A stretch of 64,000 nucleotides of DNA from contig NC_092858.1 of NCBI RefSeq assembly GCF_032062135.1, forward strand, positions 165,496,094-165,560,093. The letters are read 5' to 3'. The translations under genes were made by a program, and so were the position numbers. The stretch comes from Pyxicephalus adspersus. Its lineage: Eukaryota > Chordata > Amphibia > Anura > Pyxicephalidae. Under the pieces are notes generated by a model that saw only the letters and a program-made list of their open reading frames with translations, did no database searches and was not told the origin of the DNA. Below, piece by piece: positions 35,090 to 50,760 of this stretch. Position 1 is the first letter of the stretch; each line of letters starts with the position of its first letter.

Positions 35090-36308
35090 ATTTGAATTTG
35101 TCAACTGGTAACAAGTGCTGCAAGGGGCCTCCACACCACATTTGGCATTCCTATCAGCAAGATCTATTATAGGGGTGCTTTGCTCCGGGTCACAAGCTTG
35201 TAAAGTGTACTACACCCGAAACCAAGCAGGCAAACTGTCCCGCACAATGCTGGAGGTGTAAGAATAATACACTATGAAGAACAAACTATGGTGAGCAGTG
35301 ATGAGCCCACAGCTGGAGCAGTTTACTATACATATGAATATAGGAAAACAATCTATAATATAAAATAAACTATTATTAGTATGAATGTGTCAGCAATATA
35401 AAGTGTAAGTAGATATTTGCCCCTTGATGCAGAAATAATGTTCCACCAGTGATTGGTTACAAAGCGCTGATCTCTCAGACATAAAACCAAAATCCAACCA
35501 GGTTTGAAGTATCCAGATATGCAAAGTATGATTTTATGTGGGCTGATTTAGCTTTCAATAAAGCCACGCCAATATTTGATTCGGATAATGGAATGCAGCT
35601 TAAGACACGCTGGCCATTTGCAGTGATTTAGCGCACCGCAAAGTGCAACAGCTTTAAAGTGCACTCCATTGAAGGTGCAATGTTTCACCCATTGAGAATC
35701 CATTGATAAATGGATGCATATTCACACATCGTTATAGTGTAAACTACTATTACTATTACCCCTCCTTTCCACCATCACACATCAATCAAATGACAACATT
35801 TGTTTTTTTTACGTTTATTTGGACAATGAAACTGCAAACATTGAACATACGCCCATCGCCTTACACAAAGTCCTCATTGCAGCGACCTGTGACGTCTTTA
35901 CTTTTCGTTAATCTTTAACTTCTCCTATAGGAAAGAGTTAAACATTTCCATGCTCCTCAAGCTGAATATAAAAGTGAACAAGAAACCAAAATGAAACAAA
36001 CCCAATATAAATCTCAATTCAGTTTTCTTATTTCCAGGCAAGGCAAACATTCTGCAAAAAGTCTGTAAAGCCGTTTCTTTAAAAAGCATCAGGAATCTCA
36101 TGCCCAAAAAAAAAAATAGAATTATATTTACAGGAATATAAATACAATTATAAAAAGATAAATTATTTCTCCAGTCACAGAATGATGACCGGAAATGCTG
36201 CAATTTTTGGATGAAAGATGTCTGCAGGGGTAATGAAAAAAGTTATGTCTTTCAGTGTGCATGAAGCCAAGATGCAGGCAGGAGCTTCTAATGAATATAT
36301 ATATATAG

Positions 36309-36630
36309 CTGGTTTTATTATTAATAATAATATTACACAGTATTCATATAGCTCTGACATATTACGCAGCGCTGTACAAAGTCCTTAGTCATGTCACTAG
36401 CTGTCCCTCAAAAAACCTCACAACCTAATATCCCTACCATAGTCATATGTCATTAATACAGTCTAAGGCCAATTTTTGGGGAGAAGCCAATTAACCTAAC
36501 GGCATGTTTTTGGAATGTGGGAGGAAACCAGAGTACCTGCAGGAAACATGGGGAGAACCTGCAAACTCCATGCAGATAGTTTCCTTGCCAAGATTGGAAC
36601 CTGGGACTCTGCTGCCAATGGTGCTGCCAA
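36309..36630 (-). mobile_element. tRNA-derived SINE copy, inverted
   Basis: Same family on the - strand. It begins (in + coordinates) with the ATTATTAATAATAA tail and ATTACGCAGCGCTGTACAAA, and ends near the tRNA-like head, which is degraded. Confidence 0.78.
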
Positions 36631-37229
36631 TGGATTTGCAATTCAGTCCAGCTACTTTTGCCATTTGCACAGGTCAGCATGCCAGACACACTCATTACCT
36701 GTTTCACCTTTGCCACTCCCTGTGTCACCTGCCTATACAATGAACCAATCATATGAGTAGGCAATGGATACAGGAATCTGCAAAACTGATTTAAAGTTTC
36801 CTACCGATCTCCATGTGGCTGATATGTGTCAATCACAAGACTGGCTGGACAGAACGACCCCCTTAGGTACGTAAGACGTGTAATACAACCGGGTGTTTGG
36901 TTGCTCGGCTGCTTTAGTAAATGAAACATATTTCAGCCGGACATTTTTACAGGCATGTTTTAAATAAAAAGATTCCGAGCAATAAAAGCTTAGGATGGAA
37001 CACTATGGAAACACGTGCAATGTGAATGAGGTCAGGAATTCTTGTTCCGGGAGAATGGCTCTGATGTTCAATCAATTAGCACTTTGAAAAGAAGATATAA
37101 ACAATATATTTTGGGAAGTTGCCTTGATTCACTCTTATTCATTTGTGCTGAATACGTTTTCCACAGAAAGAAGTCGCCGCAAATGTGCCACAATGTGCAT
37201 CAATGTCTGGTATATAGTTTCTCCCCTGC

Positions 37230-37385
37230 CTCTTAGATTGTAAGCTCTTCGGGGCAGGGTCCTCTCCTCCTCCTGTGTCACTGTCTGTATCTGTCTGTCA
37301 TTTGTAACCCCTATTTAATGTACAGTGCTGTGTAATAAGTTGGCGATATATAAATCCTGTTTAATAAAAATATTAATAATAACTG
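37230..37385 (+). mobile_element. LINE 3' tail fragment
   Basis: TTGTAAGCTCTTCGGGGCAG followed by the CTGTCTGTATCTGTCTGTCA block, the TGTACAGTGCTGTGTAATAA tail and AATAAT. Confidence 0.65.
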
Positions 37386-40041
37386 ATATTAAAAATTGCA
37401 TTGCAATGTGTGTTAGAAATCATGCAACAATGCATCCAACCTTCTGATTCACTCTGTAAGGCTGATTCACTTTGCAGCTGTTTTAGCATGCCACTGGGAT
37501 GCGTTTGGCTGGGGCTTAGCAATGTATTCCAGCACAAGAACACATGCAAAGCAATGATTTTCAGAGCTGGGCAATCATGGTGGATGCTGTATTTTAATAC
37601 ATTACAGCTCAGCACAATGCAGTGCACACATATCCAGCAAAACATAGCAGGTCCCTGGGACATGGACTTTACTTCTGCAAACAAGTGCCAAAATAATGCT
37701 GCTAACTATCAGATAACATTCTGATTGACTGGTGATTGTTAGGGGCAGTTTGGCATCACTAAACTCTCAGCCAATCAGAATTCTTTCTGATATTAACCCT
37801 TGCAATCAGCATTATTTTGGCACCTGCGCTTTCCTGGCAAATGTGTTTTGGGAATGTCAGTGCATTGCATTTTAACATGCAATATCATTAAATGAAATGT
37901 TCCTACTATGAATCCAGCCTTAGGTATCGGTAAGGTTGCAATTCAGGGTTCTGAAGCTGAAAAATGATAATTTTTAAAGATAAAATTGTAAAAATTGACT
38001 AAGAATAAGTGAGTTGAAAAGTTGGGAATAACAAGTGTTTATATGCTTCTTGTCTCACTTGTGCCTAAACCACACCCACTGAAACATCTCCACCCACTTC
38101 TATTTAAAATGAAAGTTTCTATTGGCTGCTAAGGCTCCTGTATAGAACTGCAGGGGCAGGCCCTTGTTAGACAAGCCACGCCTACACAATGTATCTAGGG
38201 AGGGAAAATAGGAAATACATTAAGTTGTTACATTGTATACTCATACACCTGCAAGTACACCTGCACCTCCCTGTAGCCTTGTTGGGCTTGCACAATGCAA
38301 TAAGCTGCAGAGCCATGTAGATTTCACATATTGCATTGTATATGTACCCGGGACAGTTTTAAATGCAATTTAATTTACATACATTTTCCACCACCCCCTA
38401 ATTTATACTTAGAAATAGAAGAAAGGGGAAACACTCTTAGTTGTCAATGACCCCATTGCAAGGATTCTTCTTCCCCTTTTTCTGGGGACAGCCCCACATT
38501 TTGGATACTTCCTCCCTTTTGGTCTCAGTGACAGTGGTCATAAGGAACAAAAGAAAGTGTAAATCTTCCTAGTGGGGAGTTTTAACCCTTCCCTGCCCTT
38601 TTGGCTGTAAAAAAAACTGTAGAAATCACAGAAATAAAATCTCAAAAGAAAATACTGTTACAATTTCCTAGCACAAATAAAAATGTCATTCTTCAACAAG
38701 TTTTATCACAAGTAACACCCAAGTCTGTTACATGGAAGAAAACAAATGTAGAAATACTAAGAAAATGTGGAGCTCTGCTGCCACCTAGTGACAAATCTGC
38801 TGCACAGCAGGACACACTATAAGCCACCAAATAGAAGCAGTGTTGCTTGTAACCCTTTCACTGCCAGCGTGGACTGTGAGCTTCTAGAGGAGCTTGTATT
38901 GGAGATTTATTTGAATATTTCACATATGTTTACAGGCCATTTGCTCAAAAGGATCTGGTTCAGTGATTGACAGTCCATGGCTTATTAATGGGTCAATCCT
39001 ACCAACAACATTGATTTTAGAAATTTGGGAAAACTGAAGCTAGGACACTGAAAACATTCCCGAGGTCAGGAACAAAGCCTGGAATTAAAGCTGAGAGTAT
39101 GGAAGAAGCCAGGAGTTGGCGGAGCCCAGGAAGCTTCTCTGGTACTTATAACATTATTTTTAAGGGGGTGAATGACCCTTTATTGAAACAGGAGTTGGGC
39201 GAAGGCTTTATCTAAGTTGGCTTGTTCCTAAATAAAATAGCTAATAAATGTGATCATAAAAATTTCTGTGTCCATTGCACTTTTCCGACAAGGGCTCAGA
39301 CCTTATAAAGCCCTCAACGCTCCTGTAGACGGACCAGGAGCTGAGAATCCCTGAACAGCCTCCTTTAGTAAATAGTAAAAGTGAATCTTCTAGAGGTCTC
39401 CTTTAGGCCTCTGTTATTTTCCCATTTTTTTATTTCCTTATCAATAGTTTCATTGTACACTTTTTTTTTTTTTTACCAAAGTGCAACTGCAGTGTAGAAA
39501 TACAAATAAGCCGAAAAATATATTCAAATATTTATATACATCCTGTAAAAAATACTAAACAAAACAATTTCTTTGCTTTTTTTTAAATAAGCCAGTTTGT
39601 GCTGCCTGCAGCCATTTTTTATTATTTTTTTTTGCATTCATCATTATTTTTATATCAAACACTGATCTGAAGGTTTGCTTTAAAATATTCTTCAGAGTTG
39701 ATCTGCAATAAGTTCATTTAAATATTTTTTTATTATTATTTCATATATATTTATAGAATCCTGCAATTTACAATGTTTTCAGTCAGTGCCATTAAGACCT
39801 TTAAAAATTGCTTCAAGGAAATAACATTGAAATGATTTTTTTCAGATCACATATTACATGCGATGGCACCAGATTTGGCATAAAGGTCAATCATGAAATA
39901 AAAACAAGATACAAAGATAAATAACACATCCCTTATTTAAAGCGGATCTCTCACTGATTTTCTCCCCCCATCCCTGATACACATTTGTTGCTCCCTCCCA
40001 TTCCCCATTCCTTGCTAAAATTGGGATTACATAGCTCTTGT

Positions 40042-40055
40042 CTGCCCCCTGGTGG
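40042..40055 (-). promoter_or_regulatory. CTCF-like core motif
   Basis: The - strand reads CCACCAGGGGGCAG, a perfect core. It lies in a repeat split by the hAT at 40129-40368. Confidence 0.42.
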
Positions 40056-40128
40056 CAATGTGCTACTCATGCAGGAAGACTTTCCATAGATCTCCTGGGA
40101 TGATGTGTGTGATATGAATACCCCAGGG

Positions 40129-40368
40129 CAGTTTTTCTCAACCAGGGTACCTTCAGAGGTTGCTAGGGGTTCCTTCAGCAATTTGTGCCTCTCAGGTCAG
40201 TTTAAGTGACCCCAATGATCTTTTTTGCTATAATGGTGACAACCTCCCATTAATGTCCGGAGCATTTTCACACTGACCACCATGCTAATTTGTTGTGGAT
40301 ATAGTAATTATAGAAAACTGAGAGTTTTTTTTAAAAGTCCCCCATCTTAAAATAGTTGAGAAATGCTG
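40129..40368 (-). mobile_element. hAT-like element, family C, with 8-bp target duplication
   Basis: Ends are CAGTTTTTCTCAACCAGGG and the inverse GTTGAGAAATGCTG. The flanks CCCCAGGG (40121-40128) and CCCTAGGG (40369-40376) match at 7 of 8 positions, as expected for a hAT insertion. It splits an older repeat that carries CTCF-like cores on both sides. Confidence 0.72.
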
Positions 40369-40420
40369 CCCTAGGGGCTTTAGGAGAGTTTACCTGCAGT
40401 ATACCAATTTTGCAGTACAT

Positions 40421-40434
40421 CCAGCAGGGGGCAG
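40421..40434 (+). promoter_or_regulatory. CTCF-like core motif
   Basis: CCAGCAGGGGGCAG, a perfect core, opposite in direction to the one at 40042. Confidence 0.42.
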
Positions 40435-40977
40435 CTGTTAAAATTCAGAAGGAACAACCAGGCTTCCGAATCCAAAAATGTAAGAATGGAAGAATTGGAG
40501 CGCTTGGGGTGCGAGAAAGACAGCGCTGGGCTTCATGGACTGCTAAGCATATCACTCATGTGATAAGTGGAAGGTTCTCTTTAGGAGAATAGGCAGGTAA
40601 AAGGAAGATCATACATACAGTGGTACTTTAATATTTCAGGGCAGTAAAAATGGCCAGGTGGTGGGGAAGACAAAATTGAAATCCACTCCTGCAGCCAACC
40701 ATAAATCATCTGCTACAAATAACTGAAACTGTTTTCTGATTGGTTAATACCCATTACTATAGATCTATCTATATGATGATTGGATTCCTAAAAAATGGTT
40801 TCAGCCAACAGCATTGAACGTTGGGCTAAATTAAATCTACCTGCCTAGTGGATTGGCCTGGATACATTGTATCCATATCATGGCATTACAAGTGGGTCTA
40901 TTTAAAAACGATTCCCCTGTCCTTTCATCTGAAATTTACTAATAGGAGAATTTCAATCATTGTAACAATGACTTATT

Positions 40978-40991
40978 CTGCCATCTAGTGG
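40978..40991 (-). promoter_or_regulatory. CTCF-like core motif
   Basis: The - strand reads CCACTAGATGGCAG, identical to the core at 45692. Confidence 0.38.
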
Positions 40992-42646
40992 CCAATTGTC
41001 AAAGTGCACAGCTGTGCTATAATTTATAAAAACATCCCAATGTAATCTTCCCTTTTATTGCATTCTTATTAAACTAATTCAAAGATCAAAAATGTTTTAT
41101 ATCAATCGACATTAAAATTTTGCATGGTCTTGTCCATCTATTTTATTTTTGGATAGCAGGGACACCTCATATAGGAGGATAAATCTGCTGGCAGTAATAG
41201 AAATACTTTAATTTAGAACAGAGGAAGATGGGTATAATGTTGCCTGAATTACTGCATCTTTTTTCTCTATTGGGTGAGATTTCACCTACTGCCCTGTCTA
41301 GGTGATGGGTGTTACTGGGATAGAAGGGAAAAGCCCATTTCAGAAATAGAGATACAGAGCCCCCTAATGTCCATTAAAGGATTGACAGGGAGACTCAATG
41401 GGCGGGGCCAACCTAGACTTTTACTGAATTAGTCAGGAAATGCATACAAAATCAGCCACTGGTATCCGCAGATCTATGGATGCTTTTGGCATGCATTTTT
41501 TAAAGTAAATGGGGTTTTGGGATTATTTTTCTTTAAAAGTTTAAATTTTCTAGGCCCTCCTTCGATGTTACGGAATCCCCTCAACTTATTCTGTACAGCT
41601 TTGCAGGCAAGCAACTGTGGCAAAGAACAGCAATCAACTAGAGGAAATGTCTTAACTAGTGGAAGCTGCAATCTGATTGGCTGCAGTGGGTGACTGCAAT
41701 TGCCCTTACTATTGCTTTATTAAATAAGGTTATCTATGTTTTATATTGTTTTATCTGAAAATTAAATAAAAAAGATAATTTGGGTACTGCTATCCTTGCT
41801 ATAAGTCCTCACGCTGTCTCTCATCCCATTTTTCACCCGGTCAGCAATCCTTTATGCCAGCGCTGTCTTCTGGGAGAACAAATAAATGTGAAAAAAATTC
41901 AGGACAGGCGACTTTCCCATCACACAACATGTAAACAATTTTCTTGTACATCCGGGATAATACAAGCAAAAGAACAACCCTGAATACAACACATATTTAA
42001 ATAAAACAAGCACGCCTCAAGAGGGTGCTATAATTCAAACAATTGCATGTCATTGCCCAAAATATAAAAAACATAAAAAAGTCAATGCAAAACTTTAAAA
42101 AAATGTAAATGATACCTGAAAGCAATAAAAAGAACGCACAGAGAAGGCTTAAGGTGCCAAAAAAGGTAAAACAAAAACAAACGGGCGCATTTTTTTTTCC
42201 TTTTTTTTGTTTTTTTTTTACAAAGCGTTTCAATGTACAATGTAACAGAAGCATGGGAAGGTTTTTTTTTTTCAAAGTATGCAGTTCAAATAATTTAGGG
42301 TGAGATTCCCTGCCTTTAAATCTTTTTTTTTTTTTTTTTTGACCAGTTATTAAATTAAGAAAAAAAAATAAACTTAAAAAATACATTTGGCTGACCGAGA
42401 ATATCCGATGGTCCTTCCAAACTCTGCAGAATAAAGTTGCCCAGTTTTGCAAAGTCGCTCAGCTGTACTGCTGAAAACATAAATCTGATGTATGAAATAA
42501 TTTCACGTCTTTGCCAGGTGATTTCACAGCATTCTGAGATCAGGTCCATCCTCAGTTTATAGTTTTACAGTGCCCCCCCCTGGTATTTCCAGGTACTGAA
42601 GGGGCTTCACATGTAAATGTCACACACTTCACCCCTTTATTTCCCT

Positions 42647-45148
<2,502 letters not shown>

Positions 45149-45416
45149 CTGCAGGAAGAAAAGCAAACAAAAAGCAAAGAGTTAGTAGAGGTGGAAGTCA
45201 GGTGATGGTGAGAGCCGCGGGCGCTGTGCAAGGTGGAGAAAGAGGGGAATATAAATGGAGAACCCCTCTTTTGTACTACTCTCCTGCTATGTCTGCCCTA
45301 TAGACACAACTATCATAGCAATTGACAAATATTAAGGTGGAGCTTCTGCAAATTCATGCAGACCCTTTTGTTTCACAAGTGCTCTTTGTAAGCAAAATCG
45401 AAGTCAATTTTTTATA

Positions 45417-45580
45417 TATGTAACTACATTACAGGTCCTCTTTTATATGCATAGAAGTACTATATAGGTTCTCTTTATTGTTATGCATAGAAGTACATTA
45501 CAGGTTCTCTTTATTTTTATGCATAGAAGTACATTACAGGTTCTCTTTATTTAAATAGATACATTACAGGTCCTCTTTAT
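45417..45580. repeat. Short tandem array in RUNX1 intron
   Basis: Four or five copies of a ~40-bp unit containing ACATTACAGGTTCTCTTTAT and ATGCATAGAAGT. Confidence 0.8.
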
Positions 45581-45586
45581 CCTTTT

Positions 45587-45668
45587 TTGTGTACAGCACT
45601 GCATAATATGTTGGCGCTATAAAAATCCTGTTTATTAATAACAACAATAATAATAATAATAGTAATAT
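45587..45668 (+). mobile_element. Short LINE/SINE tail fragment
   Basis: Only the last ~80 bp: GTACAGCACTGCATAATATG, then GTTTATTAATAACAAC and AATAATAAT. Confidence 0.55.
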
Positions 45669-45691
45669 ACAGATGTAATATGTCTTTGTGG

Positions 45692-45705
45692 CCACTAGAT
45701 GGCAG
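45692..45705 (+). promoter_or_regulatory. RUNX1: CTCF-like core motif in RUNX1 intron
   Basis: CCACTAGATGGCAG, a full match to the core, about 550 bp upstream of the penultimate coding exon. Confidence 0.38.
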
Positions 45706-48700
45706 CCCCTCCATGCAGACAGAGCAGTGCAGGGAAGAGTCTCCTGCAGCAGAGCTCCCTCCATGCAGCCCTGCCTGAGGATGTAGCACACAATGCTCAG
45801 CAGTCCCAGCAGGTGATGAATAGCATTGCTGACCTCAGGCCACAATTTATGCGCCATTACTCACCAGGACAAATCCCACAATCACAGAGATGTCACAATC
45901 CCGCTGGTTTCATGTGGCTGCAACTTGCTAACAATTCCCAGCAGCTGGGATAATAATGAGCGTAGCCTGCAGCTAGGAGCTGGACACCGACCGATGCAAG
46001 AAATCCTGTGCTGGGCACTATATTGTGGATTTAAAATTCTAGCAGAGCTGATGCGCATTAAAGCCAAGGGGCTGATGTGCAGAAATGCGATTTTTTTAAC
46101 GCATGTATTTGAACCAAAATGCAATTTTTCTCTTCTCAGAGCACCCTGCACTTAAATGCGTTCCTTTTGTCCAGTGGCCAATCACAAACAGCAAATTATT
46201 CACTGGATGTCGGCTAAACAATAAATTAATGGAACATTTGCATTGCTATATTAGTGGCCGGCGACTATGACTTTGGCCTAGGGGGGCTGCAGCTAGGGGC
46301 CTGGCCGGGGTCAAAGGTATTTTTGAAGTCTTTATAAGAAATAAAAGTAAGCTGATAGAAAGTGGAAGGTTTCAGGTGAGCTGACACTGTGTATTGAGGA
46401 TATGAAACTTCCTGTTTGAGATTAAGCAGAACAGAGAGGGGGGCCGGTGACACCAGGGGGCCACAGGAAGTGACACATTCTGCTAGATTATTCCTCTGTT
46501 ATTCAGGTCCAGATTTTGCTGCCTGTACAATGAATGGTGCAATAATGGAGATTGAAGCTTCTCAGCTGGGGCCTTTTCCTGTGCTGATTTAACAGCACCC
46601 CCTATGGGTAGCTCAGATATTTCCCAGCATGCAGGACAATTCTCTTAACCCTCCCAGTTTGTGCCAAAGCTGTGCACCTCCATGGGACGACCTCTGACCC
46701 ATGCAGATTCATCCCTGCACATTGGGAGAGAAGACTGGAGTAGGGGTGGGGAGGTTATTTTTTGGTACCAGGCTCAGATACAAAAAGCTGGTGTTCCTGG
46801 AAGTTATATACAACAGGGCATCATATGACAAGAGGCTGCAGTCCTGCCAAAATATGATTACAGTGGGGGCCCTGATATTTTATACGTAACCTGGCATGTG
46901 GGGTCTATCCTGAGCCTGATAGGGGCCCCATGCACACAGTGCCCAGACCCTGCAGGTGCCATCCCCAGCCACCAATACGATTTCTCCTTCCTTGCAGTTG
47001 AAGTGGAAAGTTTCCAGCTCTGACTGTCAGGCAGTGACCCCCCCCCCTGCAGAACATGCGCCCCCCCATCCCTCCATGCATCACTGCTCCGAGCTGTCAC
47101 TATGGCAGGAGGGTAAATATGTGCTCAGTTCTGCCCAATGGACTTTCCTCGGCTGCTGCACCTGAAATGAGAATCTGAGGCCGGGCTGTCTGGTGCTGAT
47201 CCATGGCTGACTAAGGGCCACAGTCATCAGTTACTCAGTGCGAGGTGTGAGACGTGCACAGGGCATGACAGCTGGCACATATTGGCATTTCCTGGCCACG
47301 CCTATTCCGGTAATGAGTGCTCAGACAAAAATATCCACCTAACACCCTCCATTTGTAAAAGTGAAAATGTAAATCTGCAATCACACACAGATCACATGGA
47401 AAGGGCAATAAAGGATCAAAAATATTCATTTTTAAGCGGGTAAATACAGCCAGGAGAAATACCCCTAGCTGTCTTTATATTAGCTCCCTGCAGCAGAACT
47501 GGGAGGGGCAGAGCTCTGAGCCAATCAGATTGTTGGGTATTGGCATGGTGGAGTTTGTTTAAGCTTGTGGATCTGTCCCCTAAACTTGTAAGGATGGTGG
47601 GGGTCCTGGGCCGGCCGGGCACAATATCTGAACCAGCACCATGTCTAGATGGGAAATACCTAGGGGGCACATTAACCACCATCCTGCTAGGTTTCCATTA
47701 AATTGGCCATTCTGTGCTCTTCTTGTTCTTCTCCATATATAGCCCTGGTAGGTGCGCCCCCTGAATTTGGGTCCAATGAACAGACTCTGAATGGACTCCC
47801 ACAATGCTGTGGCCCATTCTCCTTCTTCGGGAGCCCCTTGTGCCGTCATTTGGATGGCCGGATGAATTCCACCGGTTGGTAAGTCTGACCCCTGCCATGG
47901 TAAGCGGAGGACTTTGGGGACAATGAGTCCATCCCACATTCCCACTACCCCCTAAAAACAATCAAACTTTAATTTTAAAGATTCCAGAAGAGGACAGAGC
48001 CACAGCCAATGGAGACCTTACATCATCTAAAGAGGCCCTGTCATTTCCATATACAGTTTCCCATTATTCCTCATCAGCTCAATATAAAAAAAGCATAAGA
48101 ACCTAAATCTGTCTTTCTATTAGCTTCCTTTTATCTCCTGTGAGCCAATCAGAACTCTGACTGCAACATTGTATCCAGTGAAGTGCAACATTGTATCCAG
48201 TGTAGGGCTGATCTGTGTCAGACATTTGTGAACACCACCCAACCAACAGAATCTGCACCCCGTATTTGGGTCCTAATGTTCCTTTAACGTTTCCTAGGGC
48301 AGGGTGAGGAGGGAGCGAGGAATTTCTGGTAATCCAGAGAGCTGTGATGATCTCAGGATGAGCCGGTTTGTTTTACAACCTTAAAGAAGTCAGACTTGTA
48401 TCAGATGCAACCTTCAGACTGGCAGGGATGAGGTCACCTTGAGGGGGTGGGAAGGATCCTGGTGGGGGTGGGTAGGTGGTTGGGGGGGGTAAGCGTCCCC
48501 CCAGGGCACAGCTTTGATTAACAAGGTGAAGTCAGGTCTCCTTCATGTGCAGAAAGAAAAGCTGGATTGTTTTTTCAACCTTTGAATCCTGGATTGATAT
48601 CTTCTTTGTAAGAACATGAAAGACGGGGAACTTGTCACTTACCTCCCCGCATCGGATGGACACCATAGGACTAGCTGCCACTCTCAAGGACCAGTCCGGG

Positions 48701-48717
48701 GCGGCCTCATTATTATT

Positions 48718-48873
48718 TATTATCACTTTAAAACAGACATTCAAATCTGACATTCACTCAAACATTCCTTGGTGCATAGCAATCCTTCCATGCCAGTAAA
48801 TGATTTTACACCAGGGAATGTTTCAGTGAATGTCAAACTCACTTTTTTATAAATAGACCCCTAGAAATTTAAA
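48718..48873. mobile_element. Fold-back MITE, family B
   Basis: AAATCTGACATTCACTCAAA in one arm and TTCAGTGAATGTCAAACTCA in the other, ending TTATAAATAGACCCC. Confidence 0.6.
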
Positions 48874-50394
48874 TGTGATTAAATCTGCGTCCAGGCGGGA
48901 GCTTAGCATAAACGATCGAAAGTTGCTCAGCAAAAATGGGGGCGTTCTTTATTTTGATTTTGAAAACCAAAATGTAACACCAAAGCAGTGAGGCATGTGG
49001 CCAGCAGAGGGCCCTGTGCAGAACTGGGGTGCTCCTGGAGAATTTCTTTGGAGCCCTCTGTTGGCTGGAAAGGGTAGTGAGCCAATGTTACATTTGCGCA
49101 TATTACACCTTCCTATATCGGCCCCTGGTGAGGGTAAATCTTACAAGGGTGGCACCTGTCTAAAAGAGTGGATTTAAATAAATAATGGTATAAAAAGTGG
49201 AAGAAAATGAAGCAAGACTGCAGTGGCCCATGAAAGGGGGCCACCATGGGTGTTGTGCTTGGGGCACCAAGTTGCCCACAATGGCCCCAGTTCCCTACGC
49301 TGGCATTGCTTTATTATCGGCCTCAATATTGTCACCCATATAACAATCCTATCTCCGTCCTAAATTTGAATGTCCCCCCACCCCTCCCGGCTGCCCTCAA
49401 ATACTCTCTTGTTTGTGTCAGGACGCTGGTGCCATAAATATACTTCCCTTTTCTGCATTACAAAAGACATTCTGTTACAGCTCTCTGTTCTTCTTTCTGT
49501 TTCCGGCTTTCGTGTGACTGACCCTGGGCCCTGTGCTGTCACCACATATGTGCTGCGCTCTTGTACCCCCCCTTCCCCCCACCGCTGGATTCTGAGTTCT
49601 CTGTGTTATTGGATCAATTTATAACACATGGCGAGAAATAACATAGTGTAGCAGAAAAAAAAAACAGAAAAAGGGATGGGGAGGGTTGGCAACAAAGTTT
49701 GTGCCAATGTAAAATGTGGCCAGCTAATAGTTTTTTTTTTTAACTTGGAAGATCAAACTTTGGGTAGTTTGTTTATTTTAAACTAAATGATAAAAAACAA
49801 TAAAAAGAAAAGCAAACAATAAAAAAAAAACCCAAAAAACAAAAATTTTAACCAAATGATAAAAAAAAAACAAAAAACAAAAATGAAAAAAAAAAACAAT
49901 CTGCAATCACACAGAGGTTGAAGGGGGAATAAAAGATCACTATATATGTATAATATATAAATATATATATATATAATACCGTATTGAAAAATCCTAACTG
50001 CCCCTGTTAATGTTCCCTTGCAGTACCCCTTCTTCACCACAAGATACCCTCAGTGGGTAGGTGGGAGTGGATGATCCTTATGGGACTTTTCATAACCCCA
50101 GAAGACTAAGGACAAACTGTGAGTGCAGGTGGGTGAGGGATCAGCCCCAGAGGGGGCGCCGATGAGGTGACCTGCAGAGAAAGGCGCTGATGTCATCAGC
50201 AAGGATTGGCCAACACATGAGCAGAAGAAGACCCAGCATGTCTTATGATTGGCCTGGAGATATTGGAAGAAGGATATAAGGTCGGGAGTGTTTCAGATGG
50301 GGGTCCCAAGGGGCAGGGGGACCTAGAGCCCAAAATTGGGCTTCACAGATTACCAAGACATTGACTTTTCTACTGATCTTTCAAATATTCATCT

Positions 50395-50760
50395 CCTAAA
50401 GGAAACCTATAATAGGAGACGTACAGTAGCATACACACATCAGATAATAGTAGCCAAATGTTGCCGCGTTCGTCCCACATGTGTACAGTGCCCCCCCCCC
50501 CATGTCATTCATCAATCTGCCATAGTGGACCAATCGGGAATGACTGCTGTGCACTTCTATAGAGGAAGCCACAGCAGTCCCCTGATTTTGTTCATCAAAC
50601 TGCAATGGCAGACTGATGAACAACCAATCAGGAACAAGCAAATAGGAATGACCCTGGTGCATTTCAATCGAGGACAGCCAAGCTCGCCCCCCCACCCTCT
50701 CTATAGAACAGAACGGAGCTCTATGTACAGTGCTTGTTCAATTATCCATCACTGGAAATG
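50395..50760. mobile_element. Ranid-type DNA repeat (family D)
   Basis: Contains two related sub-blocks (ATTCATCAATCTGCCATAGT and GACTGATGAACAACCAATCA), suggesting internal duplication. It shares segments with 27055-27300. Confidence 0.42.

Larger units (their letters stand above)
29745..38399. other. Intergenic region between peptide-like gene and RUNX1
   Basis: The proximal 350 bp is likely the promoter region of the peptide-like gene. Beyond it lie a LINE tail (30906-31243), DNA-transposon-like repeats near 30366-30690 and 31611-31910, a hammerhead-like motif (32091-32140), the split minisatellite (33298-33997), a fold-back (34868-35089), a SINE (36309-36630) and a LINE tail (37230-37385). 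The block at 34060-34345 is complex and contains a CRE. No coding exon recognised. Confidence 0.5.
38400..42646 (-). other. RUNX1: Region downstream of RUNX1 stop; probably includes its 3' UTR
   Basis: RUNX1 transcripts usually have 3' UTRs of several kb, so part of this AT-rich, T-run-rich stretch should be UTR. An AATAAA on the - strand occurs only 6 bp after the stop (42641-42636), and several more occur around 39620 and 39725, so I cannot fix the end. A hAT element (40129-40368) nested in an older repeat lies inside. There are homopolymer T runs at 42189-42220 and 42324-42340, and CTCF-like cores at 40042, 40421 and 40978. Confidence 0.35.

Noticed and set aside
47580..47961. Overlapping open frames of 121 and 87 residues on -
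   Set aside because: Low-complexity G/C composition, no matching exon neighbours, no known motif.
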